Assembly: GCA_009780755.1 (NCBI GenBank)
Contig: WQZL01000145.1
Location: 1-6,539 of the forward strand
Length of the DNA stretch: 6,539 bases
From: Promicromonosporaceae bacterium
GTDB taxonomy: Bacteria > Actinomycetota > Actinomycetes > Actinomycetales > Cellulomonadaceae
Direction: 5' to 3'
This document shows, piece after piece, positions 1 through 6,220 of the stretch. Under the pieces are notes generated by a model that saw nothing but the letters and a program-made list of their open reading frames with translations, searched no databases and had not been told where the DNA came from. Position 1 is the stretch's first letter; every line of letters begins with the position of its first letter. Made by a program: the position numbers and the translations under genes.

Positions 1-16
1 CTCACGAGTCCCCCGC

Positions 17-84
17 TGAGTTCGGCAGTTTGGTTCATTTTCGGCAGTTCGAACTGCCGAAAATGAACCAAACTGCCGAACTCA
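17..84. repeat. Perfect 68-bp palindrome (element 1) made of four 10-mer copies
   Basis: Bases 17-50 are the exact reverse complement of 51-84, with no mismatch and no spacer; symmetry ends at 16/85. Each 34-nt arm holds two direct copies of TTCGGCAGTT at 19-nt period (21-30 and 40-49), and the other arm holds the inverted copies (52-61 and 71-80). The element lies upstream of topA, in sequence that does not read as protein. There is no T-run on either side, so it is not a textbook intrinsic terminator, although a transcript would form a very long hairpin. It is related in design and sequence to the element at 6221-6294. Possible roles are a dispersed REP/MITE-like repeat, an atypical transcription end, or a dyad protein-binding site. 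The structure is certain; the role is not known. Confidence 0.95.
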
Positions 85-206
85 AGGAGTTGGGAGAGGG
101 TGAGATGGGTGGGTCTGTTGTGGTGTTGGCGCATTGGCGGAGTATTGTGCATCGCGGCCCCTTTTGCGGCGGCCATACGAAATCTACTCAGGAGCATCCT
201 TCAGAC

Positions 207-3152
207 ATGGCCCGCAAACTCGTGATCGTCGAGTCGCCCACCAAGGCCCGCAAAATCGCCGGATACCTCGGCAATGACTACGAGGTGGCCTCCAGTGTCG
301 GCCACATCCGCGACCTGCCGCAGCCCTCCGAGCTGCCCGCGGAGATGAAGAAGGGACCATTCGGTAAGTTCGCCGTAGATGTGGAGAACGGCTTCGAGCC
401 GTACTACGAGGTGTACGCGGACAAGAGATCTACCGTGCGCGAGCTAAAGCGGTCGCTCAAGGAGTGCGACGAGCTGTACCTCGCAACTGATGAGGACCGC
501 GAGGGCGAGGCCATCGCCTGGCACCTGATCGCCGAGCTGAAGCCGAAGGTGCCGGTCAAGCGCATGGTGTTCCACGAGATCACCAGGGAGGCCATCACCC
601 GAGCGCTGGCAACTACCCGCGACTTGAACGCAAACCTGGTTGATGCGCAGGAGACCCGCCGCATCCTTGATCGCCTTTACGGTTACGAGGTTTCCCCGGT
701 GCTGTGGCGCAAGGTGAGGCAGGGGCTATCGGCTGGGCGCGTGCAGTCGGTGGCGACCCGCCTGGTAGTCGAGCGCGAACAGGAGCGCATGGCATTTGTG
801 TCCGCAAGCTACTGGGATGTGATTGGGCAGTTTGCACCGGTGAGCGGCGCCGATGCCGGACGTAAATTTGGGGCGCGGCTGACGGCCATCGGCGCCGAGC
901 GCGTGGCGACCGGACGTGACTTTGACGACCTTGGGCGCCTGAAGGTAAAGACGGGCGTGGCCCAACTGGACGAGGCAACGGCAACCAGCGTGGCCGCCGG
1001 GCTGACCGGGGCGGAATTTGCCGTGCGGTCGCTGGAGACTAAGCCATACACTCGCAAGCCCGCCGCGCCGTTTACCACCTCGACGCTGCAACAAGAGGCC
1101 GGACGCAAGCTGCGAATGAATGCGCGAGCCACGATGCGCACGGCGCAGGCGTTGTACGAGAACGGTTACATCACCTATATGCGTACCGACTCGCCGTCCC
1201 TTTCTGCCGAGGCGATCACCGCCGCTCGGGCGCAGGCCACCGAGCTGTACGGGGCCGCCTCGGTGCCGGGCGCGCCGCGCCTATATCAGTCGAGGTCGGC
1301 CGGGGCGCAGGAGGCCCATGAGGCCATCCGCCCCGCCGGGGATTCGTTCCGTACACCCGCGCAGGTCAGATCCGAGCTGAGCGGCGACCAGTTCCGGCTG
1401 TACGAGCTGATCTGGAAGCGCACCGTCGCCTCGCAGATGGCCGACGCCAAGGGTTCGACGGCCTCCGTGCGACTCGGGGCCACGCTGGGTGCCGCCGCTG
1501 GCGGGTTGGCGGGAAGGGATGCCGTGTTTTCGGCGTCGGGAACGGTTATCACATTCCGTGGCTTCCTGGCCGCCTATGAGGAGGGCACGGACGATGGGAC
1601 GTCTGGTGTGGTCAAGGAGGCCCGCCTGCCGCAGATGAGCGATGGCGACGCGCTGACCGCCGCCGACCTGGCCACCGATGGCCACTCGACCTCGGCCCCG
1701 CCCCGCTTCACGGAGGCATCCTTGGTCAAGACCCTCGAAGAACTCGGCATTGGCCGCCCGTCCACCTACGCCTCAACCATCTCCACGGTGCAGGATCGCG
1801 GCTACGTCCGCACAGTAGGTCAGGCGCTCGTGCCCACCTGGCTCGCCTTCGCCGTGACCAAGCTGCTGATGGAACACTTCGGGTCCCTGGTGGATTACCA
1901 GTTCACGGCCGCGATGGAGGCCGACCTAGACCAGATTGCGGCGGGCCAGCGCAAGCGGGCGGCCTGGCTGGAGGGCTTCTACTTTGGTACCGGTTCGCAG
2001 GCTGAGGCTGGTTCCGGGATTCCGGGCGCGGCAGCGGGTGGCGCCGGTGGTGGGCTGAAGCATCTGGTGGACACCCTGGGTGAGATCGATCCGGTCTCTG
2101 TGAACTCCGTGGAGATAGGCGAGGGGCTGCGCGTGCGCGTTGGCCGCTACGGGCCGTACGTTGAGGACACGCTGGCCCCGGTGGCCGACGGGGCGAACCC
2201 GCCGCGCGCCTCCGTGCCGGACACCGTGGCGCCCGACGAGCTGACGGTAGCGATGGCTCGCGAGCTGCTGGCCGCCGGTGGTGACGAGGGCCGCTCGCTG
2301 GGCGTTGATCCGGTAACGGGTCACGAGATCGTGGCGCGGGCCGGCCGTTACGGGCCATACGTGACCGAGGTGCTGCCCGAGGTGGCACTAGACGAGGGGC
2401 TATCGGCCGCCGCGCGTAAGAAAGCTCTGGCCGCCGCGCCGAAGCCGCGCACCGGCTCGCTGTTCAAGGACATGTCGCTGGAGACCGTCACCCTAGATGA
2501 CGCGTTGAAACTGCTGTCGCTGCCACGCATCGTCGGCGTGGACCCGACTGACGGCGCGGAGATCACCGCGCAGAATGGCCGTTATGGGCCGTACTTGAAG
2601 AAGGGCGCAGATTCGCGCACCATCGCCTCCGAGGCGCAGCTTTTGACCATCACCTTAGATGAGGCGCTTGCCATCTACGCGCAGCCCAAGCAGCGCGGAG
2701 CAGCCCGCGCCGCTGCTGCCCCACTTCGGGCGTTCGGCGCCGATCCGACCTCGGGGCGACCCATCGTCATCAAGGATGGCCGCTTCGGCGCGTACGTCAC
2801 CGATGGCGAGACCAACCGCACTCTGCCGCGTGACCTGACCCCGGAGACCATCACCGAGGAACGCGCCATCGAGCTGCTCGCCGAGAAGCGCGCCGCCGGC
2901 CCCGTCAAGCGCGGTGGTCGTAAGCCAGCTACCCCGAAGAAGCCTGTGGCCAAGAAGGCTGCCTCCGCGAAAAAAGCTCCCGTCGAACGCGAACCAGGCT
3001 CGATGCAGGTATACAAACTGGCCACCGAACTGGGCATAACCTCCAAGGAACTCCTCACCGCCCTAAAAACGGTGGCTCCTGAAATCAAGACGGCCTTCTC
3101 CTACATCTCCCCAGCTATCGCTGAGCAAGTCCGCACGCAACTTTCTGCCTAG
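207..3152 (+). CDS. topA: DNA topoisomerase I (type IA), with C-terminal IF2_N-like extension
   Basis: 981 aa. It relaxes negatively supercoiled DNA by cutting one strand through a 5'-phosphotyrosine. The N-terminus MARKLVIVESPTKARK opens the Toprim domain (E9; acidic triad D95, D97, E99 in DEDREGE). GRVQSVATR begins at residue 177. The catalytic tyrosine is Y324 in YMRTDS, and LGIGRPST is at 513-520. The core ends near residue 595. The tail has no zinc-binding Cys4 motifs. Instead it has four repeats centred on GRYGPYV/GRFGAYV (residues 646, 713, 791, 858), then a Lys/Ala/Pro-rich stretch (about 894-926), as in actinobacterial TopA. The unusual part is residues 933-981, which resemble an IF2_N domain. 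The start at 207 is chosen because it gives the canonical family N-terminus; AGGAG (190-194) lies 12 nt upstream. The frame stays open back to 30, but that extension would translate the palindrome. The gene stands alone, and the convergent VOC remnants begin directly after its stop. Confidence 0.97.
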   Translation: MARKLVIVESPTKARKIAGYLGNDYEVASSVGHIRDLPQPSELPAEMKKGPFGKFAVDVENGFEPYYEVYADKRSTVRELKRSLKECDELYLATDEDREGEAIAWHLIAELKPKVPVKRMVFHEITREAITRALATTRDLNANLVDAQETRRILDRLYGYEVSPVLWRKVRQGLSAGRVQSVATRLVVEREQERMAFVSASYWDVIGQFAPVSGADAGRKFGARLTAIGAERVATGRDFDDLGRLKVKTGVAQLDEATATSVAAGLTGAEFAVRSLETKPYTRKPAAPFTTSTLQQEAGRKLRMNARATMRTAQALYENGYITYMRTDSPSLSAEAITAARAQATELYGAASVPGAPRLYQSRSAGAQEAHEAIRPAGDSFRTPAQVRSELSGDQFRLYELIWKRTVASQMADAKGSTASVRLGATLGAAAGGLAGRDAVFSASGTVITFRGFLAAYEEGTDDGTSGVVKEARLPQMSDGDALTAADLATDGHSTSAPPRFTEASLVKTLEELGIGRPSTYASTISTVQDRGYVRTVGQALVPTWLAFAVTKLLMEHFGSLVDYQFTAAMEADLDQIAAGQRKRAAWLEGFYFGTGSQAEAGSGIPGAAAGGAGGGLKHLVDTLGEIDPVSVNSVEIGEGLRVRVGRYGPYVEDTLAPVADGANPPRASVPDTVAPDELTVAMARELLAAGGDEGRSLGVDPVTGHEIVARAGRYGPYVTEVLPEVALDEGLSAAARKKALAAAPKPRTGSLFKDMSLETVTLDDALKLLSLPRIVGVDPTDGAEITAQNGRYGPYLKKGADSRTIASEAQLLTITLDEALAIYAQPKQRGAARAAAAPLRAFGADPTSGRPIVIKDGRFGAYVTDGETNRTLPRDLTPETITEERAIELLAEKRAAGPVKRGGRKPATPKKPVAKKAASAKKAPVEREPGSMQVYKLATELGITSKELLTALKTVAPEIKTAFSYISPAIAEQVRTQLSA
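3003..3149 (+). other. IF2_N-like domain at the C-terminus of TopA
   Basis: Residues 933-981 of TopA, after the lysine-rich tail, begin MQVYKLATELGITSKELL and continue with an A-F-S-I pattern before a terminal helix. From memory of the family, actinobacterial IF-2 N-terminal domains follow V-Y-LA-E-G-x-x-SK-x-x-x-x-L, then S-A-S-S-x-I. The match covers nearly the whole roughly 45-residue domain. IF2_N is a small helical nucleic-acid-associated domain, best known from the N-terminus of initiation factor IF-2. Its presence at the end of a topoisomerase I is inferred from this motif match only. The codons here are somewhat more A-rich (aaaaaagct, ctaaaaacg) than in the core of topA. Confidence 0.7.
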
Positions 3153-3222
3153 CCCCTACCACGCTCCAGTTGATGCCGAACTTGTCGGTTAAGAGGCCGA
3201 AGAACTCCCCGCCCCAGGGTGG
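3153..3222 (-). pseudogene. PhnB/VOC-family C-terminal remnant B
   Basis: On the minus strand this reads PPWGGEFFGLLTDKFGINW followed by SVVGA. This is the usual C-terminal end of PhnB-type VOC proteins (pattern PWG-x-x-FG-x-x-TD-(K/R)-FG-(I/V)-x-W). There is no start codon and no N-terminal two-thirds of the domain. The frame is entered directly from the stop codon of remnant A (3223-3225), and the remnant runs up to the topA stop on the other strand. It shares the exact 15-mer GCCGAACTTGTCGGT (plus strand, 3175-3189) with remnant A (3268-3282), 93 nt apart and in frame; this encodes TDKFG in both. It is a non-functional leftover of a second, tandem VOC gene. Confidence 0.7.
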
Positions 3223-3390
3223 TTAGAGGTACTTGTTGATGGGGTAGACGGCGAACTCCCAGGTCACGCCGAACTTGTCGGTGAGGTGACCCCAGTAGTC
3301 TTTGCCTGGCGCCCAGGAGGCATCGCCGAACGGTGTGTCGATGGTGGCACCCACCGAGGTCTTCTCGTAGGCGGCGCGCACGAAAGGGGC
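3223..3390 (-). pseudogene. PhnB/VOC-family C-terminal remnant A
   Basis: The minus strand reads APFVRAAYEKTSVGATIDTP, then FGDASWAPGKDYWGHLTDKF, then GVTWEFAVYPINKYL and a TAA at 3225-3223. This fits the last 50 or so residues of a PhnB-type VOC protein: a helix, then a strand ending in a P-L/F motif, then the W-G-x-L-x-D-(K/R)-FG-V-x-W signature. The N-terminal part, including the first beta-alpha-beta-beta-beta unit, is missing. Upstream the frame runs only into the end of the intact VOC gene. The 5' edge (about 3390) is approximate. It lies just downstream of the intact VOC gene on the same strand, so the three pieces look like a decayed tandem array. It could still be translated by read-through, but it would not make a complete fold. 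Confidence 0.72.
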
Positions 3391-3418
3391 TGCCCCAAGG
3401 TTACTTGGCGTCGTCGGC

Positions 3419-3793
3419 TCATTCGGTGGTCGGTTCGATGTCGCTGTGCACGTAGAGCGCGATGCCGTTCGGGTCGCGAATGACGAAGGCGCGGCTGCCC
3501 CACGGCTCGTCCTTCGGGGCGCCCTCTGGGGTCAGGCTGGCCGCGACAAGCTCGGCATGTTTGGCATCGACATCGGGAACGTGAATGTAGAGGGCTACGC
3601 CACCGCCCTCGAACGCCTCGGGCGCCCCGCTGTAACCAGGTTCGTTAAAGGCGAGAGGGGTGCCACCGAGGTCGAGGGCAAGATGCCAGCCCATATCCAT
3701 GACGACGGTTGCCCCGAGGTGCTTTAGATAGAAATCCTTGGTGGCGGCGATGTCACGGGTGGTGATGGCGGTGGACCGCAAAGTGGCGGACAT
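3419..3793 (-). CDS. VOC (glyoxalase/bleomycin-resistance fold) family protein
   Basis: 124 aa from the start chosen here. One VOC domain fills the protein. The first beta-alpha unit contains TTRDIAATKDFYLKHLG, followed by the strands WHLALDLGG and TPLAFNEPG. The second unit begins YIHVPDVDAKHAELV and closes with GSRAFVIRDPNGIALYVHSD, the classic family ending. VOC proteins use a paired beta-alpha-beta-beta-beta cradle, often with a metal, for isomerase, dioxygenase, resistance or binding roles. The substrate cannot be told from this sequence. The start at 3793 is preferred because AAAGGA (3799-3804 on the complement) lies 5 nt upstream and the domain begins at once. An in-frame ATG at 3817 would add 8 residues and has a GGGAGGG tract upstream. 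The gene is divergent from the AraC-type regulator at 3986, which may control it. It is intact, unlike the two related remnants downstream. Confidence 0.88.
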   Translation of the reverse strand: MSATLRSTAITTRDIAATKDFYLKHLGATVVMDMGWHLALDLGGTPLAFNEPGYSGAPEAFEGGGVALYIHVPDVDAKHAELVAASLTPEGAPKDEPWGSRAFVIRDPNGIALYVHSDIEPTTE

Positions 3794-3798
3794 GGTTT

Positions 3799-3804
3799 TC
3801 CTTT
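3799..3804 (-). promoter_or_regulatory. Ribosome binding site of the VOC gene (decides the start)
   Basis: AAAGGA on the minus strand, 5 nt before the ATG at 3793. It is better placed than the purine tract before the alternative in-frame ATG at 3817, so it favours the shorter protein. Confidence 0.6.
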
Positions 3805-3868
3805 CAAGTTCAGACATGGAAGCCCCACCCTCCCACCTGCCCCCACACTCGTCTTGAACAAAACGGCC

Positions 3869-3914
3869 AACCGGCTGATTTGAATCGGGGGTTTGGGAGC
3901 CGAATCAGCCGGTT
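3869..3914. promoter_or_regulatory. Inverted repeat in the divergent VOC-AraC intergenic region; candidate operator
   Basis: AACCGGCTGATT at 3869-3880 is the exact reverse complement of AATCAGCCGGTT at 3903-3914. One further pair matches after one mismatch (G3882 with C3901), leaving an 18-nt loop (3883-3900). Arm centres are 34 nt apart, close to three helical turns, so both arms face the same side of the DNA. It lies between the starts of two divergent genes (3793 and 3986), so a transcription terminator is unlikely. An operator for the adjacent regulator is plausible. AraC-type proteins more often use direct repeats, so another regulator is possible. Confidence 0.5.
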
Positions 3915-3972
3915 CGACATCAAGGGACGTCGGGGAAGGCAGGAGGGAGGGGTTGTTGTCGGGGGTGAGGTT

Positions 3973-3978
3973 TAGGGT
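3973..3978 (+). promoter_or_regulatory. Candidate -10 element for a leaderless AraC-family mRNA
   Basis: TAGGGT fits the actinobacterial TANNNT -10 consensus and is 7 nt before the ATG at 3986. Transcription would therefore start at or next to the start codon. No Shine-Dalgarno is seen before this ATG, in keeping with a leaderless mRNA. No convincing -35 was found. Confidence 0.5.
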
Positions 3979-3985
3979 TGGCGGC

Positions 3986-4675
3986 ATGAGCGAGTTGCAG
4001 CGGTGGGTGTCCGAGGCACCCGCCGGTACGGTGTGGCGGCTGACGGCGCAGGGCGAACATCGGGTGTTGCCCGACGGGGTAATGGATCTGATCTGGTGGG
4101 GCGATAGGTTCCTGTTCGCGGGGCCAGACCTCGCGGCTTATACCGTCGCTTATGAAAAGCCCACCGAATTATGGGGGTTTCGGTTCGCGCCAGGTGCGGC
4201 AGCGACGCTACTTAAAATGCCGGCCAACGAACTCCTGGGAACAAGTCTTTTCGACGCCGACATTCCGGGGTTGCCGTCGTCAGCCTTCGACGCCATGCAT
4301 CGCAATCCCGAAGCCACGCTGCACGCCATCACGCAGCGGTTATGGAACCGGGTAGATGCTGATCGACGAGACCTTGCTTTGGTCGCCTCCATCGACCGAG
4401 ACGCCCACGCCGGGCTTGACGTGCGCACCATTGCTGATCGGCACAATCTCTCCGAACGGTCGCTGCGGCGTCTCAGCCATCGGGCATTCGGATATGGACC
4501 AAAGACGCTCGCCTCGATTCATCGCTTCCAGCGGGCGCTGCACCTGGCCCGCTCGGGCACGCCACTAGCCGATGCCGCCCAGGCTGCGGGTTACGCGGAC
4601 CAATCTCACCTCTCTCGCGAAACCAAGCGCCTCGCCGGAGTCCCCCTAACCTCCCTCATCTCCCCGGCTTCCTAA
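3986..4675 (+). CDS. AraC-family transcriptional regulator with DUF6597-like N-terminus
   Basis: 229 aa. Residues about 10-105 match the DUF6597-type sensor region of many actinobacterial AraC proteins: HRVLPDGVMDLIWWGDRFLF from residue 25, then the AGPD motif, then WGFRFAPGAAATLLKMPANE. Residues about 145-225 form the AraC C-terminal DNA-binding region with two helix-turn-helices: VRTIADRHNLSERSLRRL, and ADAAQAAGYADQSHLSRETK followed by GVPLTSL. The inducer is unknown. The ATG at 3986 is chosen over an in-frame start at 3893 because the domain begins there, the 31-residue extension is low-complexity, and a TAGGGT hexamer sits 7 nt upstream. The gene is divergent from the VOC gene, with an inverted repeat in the gap, so local control of the VOC gene and of itself is a reasonable inference. 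It lies 56 nt before the RNB ribonuclease, which has its own candidate promoter. Confidence 0.9.
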   Translation: MSELQRWVSEAPAGTVWRLTAQGEHRVLPDGVMDLIWWGDRFLFAGPDLAAYTVAYEKPTELWGFRFAPGAAATLLKMPANELLGTSLFDADIPGLPSSAFDAMHRNPEATLHAITQRLWNRVDADRRDLALVASIDRDAHAGLDVRTIADRHNLSERSLRRLSHRAFGYGPKTLASIHRFQRALHLARSGTPLADAAQAAGYADQSHLSRETKRLAGVPLTSLISPAS

Positions 4676-4719
4676 TCACCGGCTTCGTTTCGCTTACAGC
4701 AGAATTACGGTATTGGGGT

Positions 4720-4725
4720 TAGGGT
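4720..4725 (+). promoter_or_regulatory. Candidate -10 element for a leaderless RNB ribonuclease mRNA
   Basis: TAGGGT is 6 nt before the GTG at 4732, within a GGTTAGGGTCGG context nearly the same as that before the AraC gene. No Shine-Dalgarno is placed to serve this GTG. CTTACA (4693-4698) is a weak -35 candidate, but the 21-nt spacer is too long. Confidence 0.5.
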
Positions 4726-4731
4726 CGGGGT

Positions 4732-6219
4732 GTGCCTACTCGTCAACTGAGCCTGATTGCTGCCGCCTCTGCTGAGATACGCGTTGCGCTGGCGGCGCTG
4801 CGGGTTGAGCTTGGCTTGCCTGCCATGTTTCCGCCGGATGTTTTGACCGAGGCACAAGAAGCTGCCGAGCGCGATCTGTGGTCATGTCCAAATGTCGGGG
4901 AAGCACGGGAGGATCGCCGCGATATAGAGCTTGTCACCATCGACCCACCCGGCTCGATGGATCTCGACCAGGCCGTCTATGTCACGGCGGTGAGGGGCGG
5001 TGGATACGTTGTCCACTACGCCATCGCTGATCTCGCGGCTTTCGTTGCCCCCGGCGGTGCGCTCGATGCGGAGGTGAACCAACGCGGCCTGACCGTCTAC
5101 GGCCCGGATGTGCGCACGCCGTTGCACCCCGGCGTACTTTCGGAAGACGCCGCTAGCCTGCTGCCCGGTCAGGATCGCCCAGCTGCGCTGTGGACTATCC
5201 ACCTGGACACTACCGGCGAGATCATCGAGGCGCGCGTGACGCGGGCGATGGTGCGTTCGCGGCAACGACTCACCTATGCCGAGGCGCAGTCCGCGCTCGA
5301 TGACGGTACCGCCTCTGAACTGTTGCGAACGCTGGCCGATGTCGGTCGGCTGCGACAGGCCCGCGAGCGCGACCGGGGCGGGGTGTCGCTCGACGTGCCA
5401 GAGCAGGAGGTTTCCGAGGCCGAGGACGGCACCTTCAAACTGGAGTTCCGGGCGACACTGCCCATCGAGGGCTGGAATGCGCAAATTTCGCTGCTCACCG
5501 GCATCGCCGCTGCGAAAATCATGCGCGAGGCCGGGATCGGCATCTTCCGCACACTGCCCCCGGCCGACCCTCTCGACCTGCGGCGACTGCGTCACATCGC
5601 TCATGCACTGGACATCAACTGGCCCAAGAGCTTGCCGTACCCCGAGTTGCTTGCTCGCCTAGACTCGCGCATCCCCAAGCACGCCGCCTTCCTCGCGCAA
5701 GCCACCACCTTGTTTCGTGGCGCCAGCTACCTCCCCTTCGATACTCCGGCCGACCCACTCCGTCATCTTGCAGGGAGCGTTAGCCACTCGGCCATCGCCG
5801 CTGACTATGCGCACGTCACCGCGCCGCTGCGGCGCCTGGTGGATCGTTACGGCACTGAGATTTGTCTGGCCCACTGCGCGGGCCGCTCCGTGCCCGCTTG
5901 GGTTACCGACGCCCTGGGTGCCCTGCCCACCACGATGGCCACCGCCGGTCGGCTGGCGTCATCTTTCGAACGGGCCTGCATCGACATCGTGGAGGCCGCG
6001 CTGCTGGCCCCGGCAGTCGGCGACCAGTTCGATGGCGTGGTAGTGGAGGCCGACACCCGCTCGCAAGCCCCTCCATATCGCGGCGAGGTGGTGCTGAACG
6101 AACCAGCCGTGCGCGCCCGCCTCGACGGCGCCGAGCCACTGCCGCTGGGCGAACCGGTCACGGTCACCCTCACCGAAGCATCTGTTCCCGCTCGCCGCAT
6201 CCGCTTCACGCTCCCGTAA
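4732..6219 (+). CDS. RNB-domain (RNase II/R-type) 3'-5' exoribonuclease
   Basis: 495 aa. RNase II-family enzymes degrade RNA processively from the 3' end, using clustered aspartates that hold two metals. The RNB domain runs from about residue 64 to 385. The active-site motif is VTIDPPGSMDLDQAV with D71, D77 and D79, spaced as in E. coli RNase II D201, D207 and D209; the fourth position (D210 in E. coli) is Q80. Other family marks are YAIADLAAFV, the block around TPLHPGVLSEDAASLLPG, and YAHVTAPLRR (residues 359-368) near the RNA-clamping arginine. No cold-shock domain precedes the RNB domain, and no clear S1 domain follows; the C-terminus is a short beta-rich tail. This is the compact architecture I associate with actinobacterial RNB proteins. 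GTG at 4732 is taken as the start. The gene is convergent with the hydrolase-like gene, and a long palindrome lies just after its stop. Confidence 0.93.
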   Translation: MPTRQLSLIAAASAEIRVALAALRVELGLPAMFPPDVLTEAQEAAERDLWSCPNVGEAREDRRDIELVTIDPPGSMDLDQAVYVTAVRGGGYVVHYAIADLAAFVAPGGALDAEVNQRGLTVYGPDVRTPLHPGVLSEDAASLLPGQDRPAALWTIHLDTTGEIIEARVTRAMVRSRQRLTYAEAQSALDDGTASELLRTLADVGRLRQARERDRGGVSLDVPEQEVSEAEDGTFKLEFRATLPIEGWNAQISLLTGIAAAKIMREAGIGIFRTLPPADPLDLRRLRHIAHALDINWPKSLPYPELLARLDSRIPKHAAFLAQATTLFRGASYLPFDTPADPLRHLAGSVSHSAIAADYAHVTAPLRRLVDRYGTEICLAHCAGRSVPAWVTDALGALPTTMATAGRLASSFERACIDIVEAALLAPAVGDQFDGVVVEADTRSQAPPYRGEVVLNEPAVRARLDGAEPLPLGEPVTVTLTEASVPARRIRFTLP

Positions 6220-6220
6220 C

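Noticed and set aside
17..84. Calling the palindrome a standard rho-independent terminator
   Set aside because: There is no T-run after the stem on either strand and no normal loop, and the internal four-copy repeat is not explained by termination alone.
126..148. Possible topA promoter (TTGGCG or TTGTGG with TATTGT at 143-148)
   Set aside because: Spacer lengths are 11 or 19 nt and the matches are weak. I could not support one promoter over chance.
30..206. N-terminal extension of topA, including an in-frame ATG at 105 after a GAGAGGGTGAG purine tract
   Set aside because: TopA proteins begin at the equivalent of 207 (MARKLVIVESPTKA). The 59-residue extension would translate the palindrome, and the 34-residue version from 105 has no protein-like character.
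1281..1685. 134-codon minus-strand open frame within topA, and similar long antisense frames at 1903-2388 and 2675-3088
   Set aside because: Composition-driven shadows (Arg/Pro/Gly/Ser-rich) opposite conserved TopA domains. No start signals or family motifs were seen.
3893..3985. Longer AraC-type protein starting at 3893
   Set aside because: The extra 31 residues are Gly/Arg/Ser-rich, would overlap the inverted repeat region, and are outside the family domain. The start at 3986 has a well-placed TAGGGT.
4664..4686. Direct repeat CCGGCTTC around the AraC stop codon
   Set aside because: Only 8 nt and in GC-rich sequence, with no structure attached. It is compatible with chance.
4882..5604. 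240-codon open frame on the minus strand inside the RNB gene
   Set aside because: Shadow of a GC-rich coding region. The plus-strand frame carries the full RNB signature, while the minus frame shows no recognisable domain.
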